Below, in pieces: positions 8,172-16,934 of a stretch of 64,000 nt of DNA (positions are counted from its first letter, which is position 1; each line of letters begins with the position of its first letter). This DNA comes from Paractinoplanes tereljensis (GTDB lineage: Bacteria > Actinomycetota > Actinomycetes > Mycobacteriales > Micromonosporaceae), in NCBI RefSeq assembly GCF_016862435.1, contig NZ_BOMY01000034.1, forward strand, positions 62,001 through 126,000, written 5' to 3'. The notes beneath the pieces were generated by a model, which was not told the DNA's origin, made no database searches, and worked only from the letters and a program-made list of their open reading frames with translations. The position numbers and the translations under genes were made by a program.

Positions 8172-9725
8172 TCAGCGAACCTTCGAGCCGGCGTGCGAGA
8201 GGTTGACGTTCACGATGTCGTCGCGGTACACCGCCCAGCCGGTGTCCTTGGCGCGTTTGGCGTGATACATGGCGGCGTCGGCCCGTTGGAGCAGTTGATC
8301 GGTTCCGGCGCCGCCGGGGCCGGTCACGGCGATGCCGATGCTGGCCGTGCACCGGATCGTGGTGCCGGCGAGGGTGACGGGCTCGGCCAGTCCGCCGAGG
8401 ATGCGGGTCGCGACCGCGACCGCGTTGTTCTGCGAGGTGATGTCGCCGAGCACCACAGCGAACTCATCGCCACCCAGCCGGCCGACCGTGTCCGATCCCA
8501 GCACGGATCTCTGCAGGGTGTTCGCGACGGCGATCAAGAGGTTGTCACCGGCCTCGTGGCCGAGGGTGTCGTTGATCGGTTTGAAGTCGTTGAGGTCGAT
8601 GAACAGCACCGCCAGGCACCCACCCGCCGGTAGGGTCGCCAGTGCTCGATCGAGGGCTTTCAGCAGCGCTCCGCGGTTGGCCAGGCCGGTCAGCACGTCG
8701 TGGGCGGCCTCGTGTTGAAGCAGGTCCTGGAATTCCCGCCGCTCGGTCACGTCCCGGTGGCTGACCACGATCCCGCCGACCGCGGGGTGCCCGGTCAGAT
8801 CACGCCAGGTCACGTCGTGCCAGTGCCAGCTGCCGTCGGCGTGCCGGGTTCGGACCTCCGCCCGCTGCGCCGCCGAGCCGACGTCCTGGAATCCCTGGAA
8901 CGCCATCACGTCGTCCGGATGGATGAGCCCGTAGTAGCTGGTGCCCACCAGGTCTTCCGGCAGGTAACCCATCACCGCGTGCACGGCCGGGCTGACCGAC
9001 TCGATCACGCCGTCGCGGTCCATCACGTTGATGACATCGCAGGAGTCCTGCACCAACGCCCGATAGCGCTCTTCTCGCCGGCGCAGTTGCTCGGCGGCCT
9101 GCTCCTGGACGGTGTACATCTCCACCTGGGCCTCGCGGGTGAAGCGCCAATAGGCGAGTTGCACCGCGCACATCGCGAGCACGAATACCGCGTGAAGCAA
9201 CGCGAAGAACACCGGATGCTGCCAGGCGAGGGGATCGGAGAACACGAGACCGGGCACGACTGACCCGACCAGAATGTGGTGAACCGTGACCAGGCCCACG
9301 GACAGCACCAGCGTCAACCACTCCTGGTAAAGGCTGATCAAGCCGAGCACGACGAAGAACCCGAAGTGCAGGTCCGTCAGTCCGCCACCGGCGTGCACCA
9401 GCGCCGCCGAGCCCAACAGCAGCCCCAGCGACACCACGAGCGACCCGCCGCGCCGGGACCTGACCAGGCCGGCCATGCCGGCGCACACCCCGGTCGCGGC
9501 CACCAGCACCCACACGATCACCTCGCCGTGGGTATGCCCGGCGTGCGGTTGCTGCAGGAGACCGTAGATACGGTCCCGGAACGCCGCCATCCCCACCAGC
9601 ACCGGGAACAGCATCGTCAACACGACACGCAGTGTTCGGTGACGCGCCGCGAAGGTCTCCTCGGAAAGTCGGATGTCCGGGATCAGCATGCTGATCCACG
9701 TCGGCACCCTCTTCTGGTTCGTCAT
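8172..9725 (-). CDS. membrane PAS-GGDEF diguanylate cyclase
   Basis: A 517-residue protein with about six N-terminal membrane segments (residues 28-190), containing HTHG and VTVHH histidines of a 6TM sensor also seen in some actinobacterial chemoreceptors. A short coiled coil, a PAS domain (about 215-335) and a GGDEF domain (345-505) follow. The active-site motif is an intact RLGGDEF at about 416-422, and the ASIGIA and DAAMYHAK motifs are present. It therefore should make c-di-GMP from GTP. The start ATG overlaps the stop of the upstream CHASE kinase (ATGA), so the two are translated together. This suggests that the kinase and cyclase respond to one stimulus. Confidence 0.9.
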   Translation of the reverse strand: MTNQKRVPTWISMLIPDIRLSEETFAARHRTLRVVLTMLFPVLVGMAAFRDRIYGLLQQPHAGHTHGEVIVWVLVAATGVCAGMAGLVRSRRGGSLVVSLGLLLGSAALVHAGGGLTDLHFGFFVVLGLISLYQEWLTLVLSVGLVTVHHILVGSVVPGLVFSDPLAWQHPVFFALLHAVFVLAMCAVQLAYWRFTREAQVEMYTVQEQAAEQLRRREERYRALVQDSCDVINVMDRDGVIESVSPAVHAVMGYLPEDLVGTSYYGLIHPDDVMAFQGFQDVGSAAQRAEVRTRHADGSWHWHDVTWRDLTGHPAVGGIVVSHRDVTERREFQDLLQHEAAHDVLTGLANRGALLKALDRALATLPAGGCLAVLFIDLNDFKPINDTLGHEAGDNLLIAVANTLQRSVLGSDTVGRLGGDEFAVVLGDITSQNNAVAVATRILGGLAEPVTLAGTTIRCTASIGIAVTGPGGAGTDQLLQRADAAMYHAKRAKDTGWAVYRDDIVNVNLSHAGSKVR

Positions 9726-12343
9726 GACTGTCCGGTACCGGCTCCGGCCGGTTCCAGCGGGGCCGCCGGAAGGGCGGATACGGGCAGGGTGAACTGGATT
9801 CGCGTACCGCCGCCGGGGTTGTCACTCGCGGTGATGGTACCGCCGTGGCGGTTGATGACCCGGTGGCAGATGGCCAGGCCCAGGCCGGTGCCGGTATAGC
9901 TGGTGTGGGCGGCGGCTCGATGGAACGAGGTGAAGACATGGGGCTGGTCGCCGGCGGGAATACCGATACCGCGGTCGGCGATCTGCACCCGGATCCAGCC
10001 GCCGACGTCGGGTTCAGCCGAGACGACGATGCGGGCCGGTTCGCCGGCCGGCGTGTATTTGATGGCGTTGCCGATGAGGTTGTCGAGCAACTGACGGGTC
10101 ATCGCCTTGTCCGCGTCGACGATGGGTAATGACTCGGAGACAATGCTGGGAAGCTGGTCGGACGGGCCGCCGCGGGTGAACCGGAGATGGGCGGTCCGTT
10201 CGGCGATGACCTCGGCGACCAGGATATTGAGGTCGACCAGTTCGCGGTTCAGATGCCGATCGCGGGCCGTGGCGTAGGAGAGCAGGTCGTCGATGAGCCT
10301 CCGCATGCGTTTCACGGCGTCGGCGACCCGGGTGAGGGTGGCCGTCAGCGACGCCGGTTCCACACCGTCCGCCAGGTCCTCGCTGAGAATGTCGACGAAC
10401 CCGGCGATGGCGGCCAAGGGCGCGCTGAGGTCGTGGGCGGCGACACCGGCGAACGCCCGCAGGTCGGCCTCACGTTCCCGCTGGGCGGTGACCTCGTAGG
10501 CGGACGCGACCGCGCCGATGATGCGTCCGCTCGCGGCGTGCAGTGGACGGGCGTCCATCACCATGATCCGGTGCGCGCCGCCGGGAAGCGGAATCGTCAG
10601 CTCGGCACCGTCGATCTGCTCTCCGGCCAGGGCCCGGATCAGCGGAATGTCGGCGACGGCCATCGCCGCACCGTCGCTGCCCCGGATGCCGGCGCCGGTG
10701 AAGGCCTCGGCGATGGTGCGGGACTCACCGCCCGGCAACAGAGTCAGATGGACGACCCGATTGGCCTGGAGGATCGCTCCGGTCGTATCGCAGGCGAGCA
10801 CGGCGACATCGATGGCGTCGAGGATCTGAGTCAGGTATGCCTGATGCTCGGCGAGCTGGTCGCGAGCAGCGCGCAGCTCGATCTCGGCGGTCTTGCGATC
10901 GGTGAAGTCGTGGAACACCGCGACCGCACCGGCATGACCGCTGCCGGTCTGCAGCGGACGCGCCGAAACGGTGAGCACCACGCCGTCGGGGTGCCCCGGA
11001 TTGCGGACGACCAATTCGACCTGCTCGACGGATTCGCCGCCCATCGCCCGGACCAGCGGGAGTTCGGCGGAGGGGAAGGGCTCCTGTCCGTCCGGCCGGT
11101 AGGTGCCGAAGTGAGTCGCCCAATCCTGGGTACCGTCATTGGCGGCCTCGACACCGAGCATCACCCGCGCAGCCGGGTTGTACAGCAGAAACTTCCCGTC
11201 GGGGCCGACCACGGCAACGCCGTCGCTGATGCTGTCGAGGATCGCCGTCAACAGGCCTGCCTGGTGCCGGGAGTCCGATTCCGCCGCGGTCAGGTCCCGG
11301 GTGGCCCGGTTGACCTGTGCCCGGGCCCGAGCGCGGCCGGTGGCCAGGACCCAGACCAAGCCGGCCAGGAGCAGACCGACCACGACACCGGCACCGACCA
11401 CGAGACCGGGCAGCTTCGTCACGCCGCCGGGTAGTCGCTTGCCCGGTGCCTGGACCCGCAGTTGCCATTGCCGGTCGGCCACCCCCACGTCGACCGTGGT
11501 CGACAGGTCCCGGCGTCCCGACACACCGGCCGGCTGGGTGGCCACCGTGACGTCGACGCCGTCGACGTTCTGCGTGCGCAGGGTGACATCGAGCAGATTC
11601 TGCGACACCTGATTCAGGGTGGCACCGACGAAGTTCTGGCCACGCAGGCCCATCAGCACCCATCCGAGGAATGGGCGATCCCCGCGCGCGTCCGGTGGGC
11701 CGCGGACCGGCGCTGTCAGCGAGAACGATTGCTGCCGCCGCTCGGCCGGCAGGTTCTGATCGATGATCAGCTGGTAGGCCGCCGAGATCGCGACCCGTCC
11801 GGTACGCCGGGCCTGGTCCAACGCCTGGGTCGGTGCCGGAGCCTGGGTGACGTCCAGGCCGAAGCGAGGCGTGGTCACCCCGTCCAACGGCACGTTGAAC
11901 ACGGAGAAGATGTGCTGACCACCGGAATGGGCGGGAGCGAAGGTCAGGTCCGGAACGCCCCGGGACCGCCAAAGCGCTTGCACCGAGGTTATCCGGGCAT
12001 GGGCAACCGGCACGAGGTACACGATCGAGGTGGCGCCCGCCAGCCGCATCTCCGTCAGCGGTTCGGCCACCTGGGCGAACTTCGCCGCCGTCAAGGTGGT
12101 GTACGACCCGGTCGCCGCAGCAACCGTTCGCAACGTGTCGACATAGCGGCCGGTTTCGCTCGACACCGCCTCGGCGACCAGGGTCGCCCGCCGAGCGAGC
12201 TGCTGCTCGGCCGCGTCGTGCTGGCCCCGGGCCACCAGTGCCCCCACCACCACCGCCAGGCCGGCACCGACGCATGCCACCAGGACGGCCAGCATCGTTG
12301 CCGACCAGGACCTGGCCAGAACCCCTCTTGCGGTGGTCCGCAC
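9722..12343 (-). CDS. CHASE-PAS-PAS sensor histidine kinase
   Basis: About 873 residues. One membrane helix near 20-38, an extracellular CHASE domain (about 60-270, with LDVTQAPAPTQAL and FLGWVLMGLRGQNF), a second helix at about 312-336, two PAS domains, then HisKA (FAGVAAHDLSAPL, His near 637) and HATPase (DNLIGNAIKYT, DRGIGIP, GTGLGLAI). The start is uncertain. The GTG at 12343 places a basic stretch before the first helix. An ATG 69 bases further in would begin inside the helix. Longer frames are antisense to the neighbouring kinase. Coupled by ATGA to the diguanylate cyclase. Its CHASE domain is clearly paralogous to that of the cyclase at 16935. There is no attached receiver, so its regulator is unknown. 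Confidence 0.85.
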   Translation of the reverse strand: MRTTARGVLARSWSATMLAVLVACVGAGLAVVVGALVARGQHDAAEQQLARRATLVAEAVSSETGRYVDTLRTVAAATGSYTTLTAAKFAQVAEPLTEMRLAGATSIVYLVPVAHARITSVQALWRSRGVPDLTFAPAHSGGQHIFSVFNVPLDGVTTPRFGLDVTQAPAPTQALDQARRTGRVAISAAYQLIIDQNLPAERRQQSFSLTAPVRGPPDARGDRPFLGWVLMGLRGQNFVGATLNQVSQNLLDVTLRTQNVDGVDVTVATQPAGVSGRRDLSTTVDVGVADRQWQLRVQAPGKRLPGGVTKLPGLVVGAGVVVGLLLAGLVWVLATGRARARAQVNRATRDLTAAESDSRHQAGLLTAILDSISDGVAVVGPDGKFLLYNPAARVMLGVEAANDGTQDWATHFGTYRPDGQEPFPSAELPLVRAMGGESVEQVELVVRNPGHPDGVVLTVSARPLQTGSGHAGAVAVFHDFTDRKTAEIELRAARDQLAEHQAYLTQILDAIDVAVLACDTTGAILQANRVVHLTLLPGGESRTIAEAFTGAGIRGSDGAAMAVADIPLIRALAGEQIDGAELTIPLPGGAHRIMVMDARPLHAASGRIIGAVASAYEVTAQREREADLRAFAGVAAHDLSAPLAAIAGFVDILSEDLADGVEPASLTATLTRVADAVKRMRRLIDDLLSYATARDRHLNRELVDLNILVAEVIAERTAHLRFTRGGPSDQLPSIVSESLPIVDADKAMTRQLLDNLIGNAIKYTPAGEPARIVVSAEPDVGGWIRVQIADRGIGIPAGDQPHVFTSFHRAAAHTSYTGTGLGLAICHRVINRHGGTITASDNPGGGTRIQFTLPVSALPAAPLEPAGAGTGQS

Positions 12344-12472
12344 ACAGCCACGATCGGCAGCCGCGACGAGAACCTGAGCGCCTGATTCGCTGAACCGGCG
12401 TCGGGGTTGCCTTGCGGGTGCGGGAGGGTCGAGTGACTCAGCTTGCTGGGGTGGGGGCCGATCTCGCCTTGC

Positions 12473-15400
12473 ATGGTGGCTTCTTCGGTGTCTGGTTCGA
12501 TCGCGTGGGATTCGGCGCGGCTGGGTGATCCTGTTCGGTTGCGGGCTCTGGGTGCTACGGGACTGATGGACGCGCCTGGTGCGGCGATGCTGGACCGCCT
12601 GACGCTGCTGGCGACGCGGCTGCTCGGGACGCCAGTGGCGTTGGTGTCGCTGGTGGATGACAGCCGGCAGTTCTTCGCCAGTTCCGTTGGCCTGCCGGAG
12701 CCGGCGGCCAGCCGGCGGGAGACGCCATTGCCGTTCTCGTTCTGCCGGCACGTCGTGGTGTCGGAGTCGCCGTTGATCGTGACGGACGCCCGGTACGACC
12801 ATCGGGTGCGCGAGAATCCGGCGGTCAAGGCTCTGGGCATGGTCGCGTACGCGGGCTTCCCGCTTCGTACCCCGGAGGGGCAGACGCTGGGCTCGTTCTG
12901 TGTCATCGATACCCGGCCGCGGGAGTGGTCGGCGGACGAACTGGCCATGATCGAGGATCTGGCGTCGGCCGTCGAGGCGGAGATCGCCGTGCGGCTCTCG
13001 CACGCGGACCTGTTGGTGGAGACCCGTCGTATCCAGATGATCGTGGACGCGGCAGCGGACGCGTTCGTGACCGCGGACGAGGCCGGCCTGGTGCGGACCT
13101 GGAACAACGCCGCGGAACGGCTGTTCGGCTGGCCGGAGGTCGATGCCCTGGGCCGGCCGCTGACCGACCTGATCGTCCCGGAGCGGTTCCGTGCGCAGCA
13201 TGAGGCCGGCCTGGAGCGGGTCCGCCGGGCCGGCGCGTCACAACTGGCCGGGCAGCGGCTCGACATGATCGCCGTCGACCGGGCCGGGCGGGAGTTCCCG
13301 GTGGAGATGACGTTGCAGGCGCAGGTCGAGGGCGGTACGACCATGTTCCACGCCTTCCTGCACGACATCACTGACCGCCAGGCCCACGTGCAGGCGCTGG
13401 CCGACAGCGAGTCGCGGTTCCGCTCGCTGTTCGAGTCGTCGCCGATCGGCATGGCATTGGTGGGGCTGGACGGCGCCTGGCTCCGGGTGAACCCGGCCAT
13501 CGCGGCCATCACCGGCTACACGATGCCGGAACTGATGGCCATCGACTTTCAGACCATCACGCACCCGGAGGATCTCGAGGCCGACCTGGCCCAGGTGGAC
13601 CGCTTGATCGCAGGTGACATCAACGACTACCGCATGCACAAGCGTTACCTGCGAAAAGACGGTAGGGCGGTGTGGTGCCAGCTGTCCGTCACGCTGATGC
13701 GCGACGAGGATGGCCGGCCGCTGCACTTCCTGTCGCAGATCGTCGAGGTCGATGCGGAGCGGCGCAGCCAGGAACTCCTGGACGTGACCTTCTCGTCCTC
13801 CCCGGACCTGCATCTGCTGACCACCCCGGACGGCACCATCGTCCGATCCAACGCGGCCTGGGAGAAGGTCCTCGGCTGGACCGGGGACGAGTTGCGCGGC
13901 ACCGACCTCAGCTCCCTGATCCACCCGGATGACCGGCCGGCCAACCCGGTGAAGGGCAACCCGGTGGGCACCACCCGCTGCCGGGGCAAGGCCGGGCAGT
14001 ACCGGTGGTTGCAGTGGACCGGCGCGGCGCTGCCCGGGCAGGGTTTGTCGATCGCCAGCGCCCGGGACATCACCGAGGCCCGTACGGTCGAGGAGGCGCT
14101 GCGGCGCAGCGAGGAGCAATCCCGGGCGGCCTTCGAGGCAAGCCCGCTCGGCATGGTCATCACCGACGAGCAGGGCCGGTCCGAGCAGGTGAATGCTGCC
14201 TTCGCGACGATGCTCGGGATCAGCGTCGAAGACCTCGTGGGCCGCGACTATCGCGACCTCGTCCACCCCGACGACCTCGAGGTCAGCGACCGGGAGACCG
14301 CCCGGATCGGACAAGGCCCGAGCGCGACCGCCGCCCTGCGGAAGCGATTCGTCCGCGCCGACAGCACGGTGGCGTGGGCACAGGTGACGATGACCGCGAT
14401 CACCGACCCGGACGGGCAGCCGCAGCGGCTGATCCAGATCGAGGACATCACCGCTCGTAAGTCCGCCGAGGCCCTGGCCGCGCGGGAGACCGACCGGCTG
14501 CGGACCACGATCGCCGCACAGCGTGAAGTTGCCGCGGCCGCCTCCGACCGTGGCGCCACCCTGGCCCTGGTCGCCGAGCGGACCTTGGCAGCGCTGCCCG
14601 CCGCCGAGGGCGCGGTCGTCGCCTTGATCGACGGCGCCGGACTACAGGCCCAGGCCGCCGCGGGAACGCTCGCCGAAATGACCGGCAGGCAGGTGGCCTG
14701 CGACGGCTCCCTGGCCGGCCTGGCCATCCGGACCAGAACCACGCTGCGCAGCGACGACACGGCCGCCGACGAGCGCGTCGATCGGGCGGCATGCCAGGCC
14801 GGGAGCATCGGCTCGATGATCATCGCGCCGCTGTTCGCCGACGGCACCGCCATCGGCACCCTCGGCGTGACCAGCCGTCAACCGAACACCTTCGACGACG
14901 CCGACACCCAGCAGCTCACCCTGCTCGCGGACGCGCTGTCCGGCGCCCTGCAGCACGCCGAGGCGGCCGAGTACCGCGTACAGCTGTTGCAGCAGGCCAA
15001 TCAGGCGGTCGCCGCGCTTGAGGCGAGCGAGGCTCGGTTCCGGTCCGCGTTCGACAACTGCCCGCTGGGCATGGTCCTGACCAGCATGCGTACCGACAGC
15101 CTGGGCGTCGTGCTGCAGGCGAACGAGGCGATGGCGGCGATCACCGGCTACCCGGTGTCCGAACTGGCCGGCATGCCCGTGCACGAGTTCCACCACCCGG
15201 ACGACCGGGCCGAGACCGACCGGGCCCTCGCCGCGGTGCTCCGGATGGAGACCGACACGTTCACCACCGCGAAGCGCTACCGGCACGCCGACGGGCACAC
15301 GGTCTGGGTCCGGCTGCACGTCGCGGTCGTCCGCGACGATGCACGCCGGCCCCTCTACCTGGTCACCCAGGTAGAGGACGTCACTGCCCGCCGGGAGATC

Positions 15401-16906
15401 GACGAGCAGCTCCGGCAGCGCGCCCAGCTGCTCGACCTCACCCAGGACGCGGTCATCGTCCGGGATCTCGGCGGCCACATCACCTACTGGAATCCCGCCG
15501 CCGAACGGATCTACGGCTGGGCCGCCGACGTCGCCGTGGGGCACGACCTGGACCGGCTTCTCGGCACCACCTGGCACGACGACGCCTCCCGGCAGCAAGT
15601 CACCGATGCGCTGCTCCAACACGGCTCGTGGGACGGTGAACTCGGGCACCGCCGCGCCGACGGCTGCCAGGTCACCATTCTGTCCCGCAAGGCTCTACAG
15701 CGCGACGTGGACGGACGACCGGTCGCGGTCCTGTCCATCAACACCGACGTGACCGCCCGGCGCGCCGCCGAACAGGCCCTGCAAGCCAGCGAGAAGCGAT
15801 TCCGTTCCCAGTTCGCGCATTCGGCCATCGGCCAGATCATCCGCGGTGCCGACGACCGCATCCAGGAGGTCAACCCCGCCTTCGCCGTCATGCTCGGGCA
15901 CCCCGCGGATCGGTTGCTCGGTACCCGGATCACCGACTACCTGGCCCCCGAGGCACACTCGGACCGCACCCGTGCGCTGGCCACCATCATCACCGGCCAG
16001 GCCGACTCCTACCGTCAGGAATGCCAGCTGATCCGCGCTGACGGCAGCCGCCTCGACGTGCACGTGACGGTGTCCGCGATCCGCAACGACCCCGGCCACC
16101 CCGACCGGTTCGTCTCCATCTTCCAGGACATCAGCGACCGCAAGACCGCCGAGCAGGCCCGGGACGCGGCGATCGCCGACCTGGCCGACCGCAACAGTGA
16201 ACTGCAGGCCGCCAACCACCTCAAACAAGACCTGATCGGGATGCTGGGGCACGAGATCGGCAACCCGCTGTCCTCCATCCTCGGCTACACCGAGCTGATC
16301 AACGACGGCTGGGACCAGATGCCCGCCGCGCGGCAACGAACCATGCTCGGCGCCATCGACCGCAACGCTCATCTGCTCGACGGCATCGTCCGGGAAGTCC
16401 TGGCCATGGTCACGCTGGATGCCGGCAAGCTCACCGCGACGCCGGAGACCGTCAGCGTCCGCGACCATCTCGACGCCGCCCTGGCCGCCCGGGGTGCCGA
16501 CAACGTGCCCATCGACTGCCCCGCCGGACTTACCACGTACGTACAGCCCGGACATCTCGGCCAGATCTTGACCAACCTGCTGTCGAACGCCACCAAGTAC
16601 GGCGGCGGCGCCACCGCCCTGACGGCCACCCTCCCGGACGACGGCCTGGTCCGGATCGCGGTCCGCGACGCCGGCCCCGGCGTCCCGGAAAAGCTGCGTC
16701 CGAACCTTTTCGACCGGTTCACGCGGGCGGAGAACACCGCCGGCACGGTCAAGGGCACCGGCCTCGGGCTGTACATCGTGCGGGAGCTCGCCCGCGCCAA
16801 CGACGGCGACGTCCACCACGAGCCGGCGCCGGGCGGTGGGTCCGTCTTCGTCATCACCCTGCCGGCCGAGTGCTTGGTGCCGGCAGCCAGTACCTTCGCC
16901 GGTTGA
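12473..16906 (+). CDS. giant GAF/PAS sensor histidine kinase
   Basis: About 1477 residues, cytoplasmic, without membrane segments. Domains in order: GAF (15-165), four PAS (about 185-300, 316-430, 438-540, 552-665), a second GAF (673-833), three more PAS (856-975, 983-1095, 1108-1225), HisKA (MLGHEIGNPLSS, His near 1260) and HATPase (TNLLSNATKYG, DAGPGVP, GTGLGLYIV). Seven PAS and two GAF domains make it an unusually large sensor. The HisKA belongs to a different subtype from the kinases at 119 and 4763. The ATG at 12473 has only a weak ribosome binding site; a TTG ten codons upstream is possible. The CHASE-GGDEF gene follows within 30 bases and is probably co-transcribed. Confidence 0.88.
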   Translation: MVASSVSGSIAWDSARLGDPVRLRALGATGLMDAPGAAMLDRLTLLATRLLGTPVALVSLVDDSRQFFASSVGLPEPAASRRETPLPFSFCRHVVVSESPLIVTDARYDHRVRENPAVKALGMVAYAGFPLRTPEGQTLGSFCVIDTRPREWSADELAMIEDLASAVEAEIAVRLSHADLLVETRRIQMIVDAAADAFVTADEAGLVRTWNNAAERLFGWPEVDALGRPLTDLIVPERFRAQHEAGLERVRRAGASQLAGQRLDMIAVDRAGREFPVEMTLQAQVEGGTTMFHAFLHDITDRQAHVQALADSESRFRSLFESSPIGMALVGLDGAWLRVNPAIAAITGYTMPELMAIDFQTITHPEDLEADLAQVDRLIAGDINDYRMHKRYLRKDGRAVWCQLSVTLMRDEDGRPLHFLSQIVEVDAERRSQELLDVTFSSSPDLHLLTTPDGTIVRSNAAWEKVLGWTGDELRGTDLSSLIHPDDRPANPVKGNPVGTTRCRGKAGQYRWLQWTGAALPGQGLSIASARDITEARTVEEALRRSEEQSRAAFEASPLGMVITDEQGRSEQVNAAFATMLGISVEDLVGRDYRDLVHPDDLEVSDRETARIGQGPSATAALRKRFVRADSTVAWAQVTMTAITDPDGQPQRLIQIEDITARKSAEALAARETDRLRTTIAAQREVAAAASDRGATLALVAERTLAALPAAEGAVVALIDGAGLQAQAAAGTLAEMTGRQVACDGSLAGLAIRTRTTLRSDDTAADERVDRAACQAGSIGSMIIAPLFADGTAIGTLGVTSRQPNTFDDADTQQLTLLADALSGALQHAEAAEYRVQLLQQANQAVAALEASEARFRSAFDNCPLGMVLTSMRTDSLGVVLQANEAMAAITGYPVSELAGMPVHEFHHPDDRAETDRALAAVLRMETDTFTTAKRYRHADGHTVWVRLHVAVVRDDARRPLYLVTQVEDVTARREIDEQLRQRAQLLDLTQDAVIVRDLGGHITYWNPAAERIYGWAADVAVGHDLDRLLGTTWHDDASRQQVTDALLQHGSWDGELGHRRADGCQVTILSRKALQRDVDGRPVAVLSINTDVTARRAAEQALQASEKRFRSQFAHSAIGQIIRGADDRIQEVNPAFAVMLGHPADRLLGTRITDYLAPEAHSDRTRALATIITGQADSYRQECQLIRADGSRLDVHVTVSAIRNDPGHPDRFVSIFQDISDRKTAEQARDAAIADLADRNSELQAANHLKQDLIGMLGHEIGNPLSSILGYTELINDGWDQMPAARQRTMLGAIDRNAHLLDGIVREVLAMVTLDAGKLTATPETVSVRDHLDAALAARGADNVPIDCPAGLTTYVQPGHLGQILTNLLSNATKYGGGATALTATLPDDGLVRIAVRDAGPGVPEKLRPNLFDRFTRAENTAGTVKGTGLGLYIVRELARANDGDVHHEPAPGGGSVFVITLPAECLVPAASTFAG

Positions 16907-16934
16907 CCGGCTCGCCGATATGCCAGGTGTGGGA

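Noticed and set aside
12344..13201. N-terminal extension of the CHASE kinase to a start at 13201
   Set aside because: The extra 286 residues are antisense to the GAF domain of the divergent kinase and are Arg/Pro/Gln-rich without a fold; the membrane helix near 12300 marks the true N-terminus.
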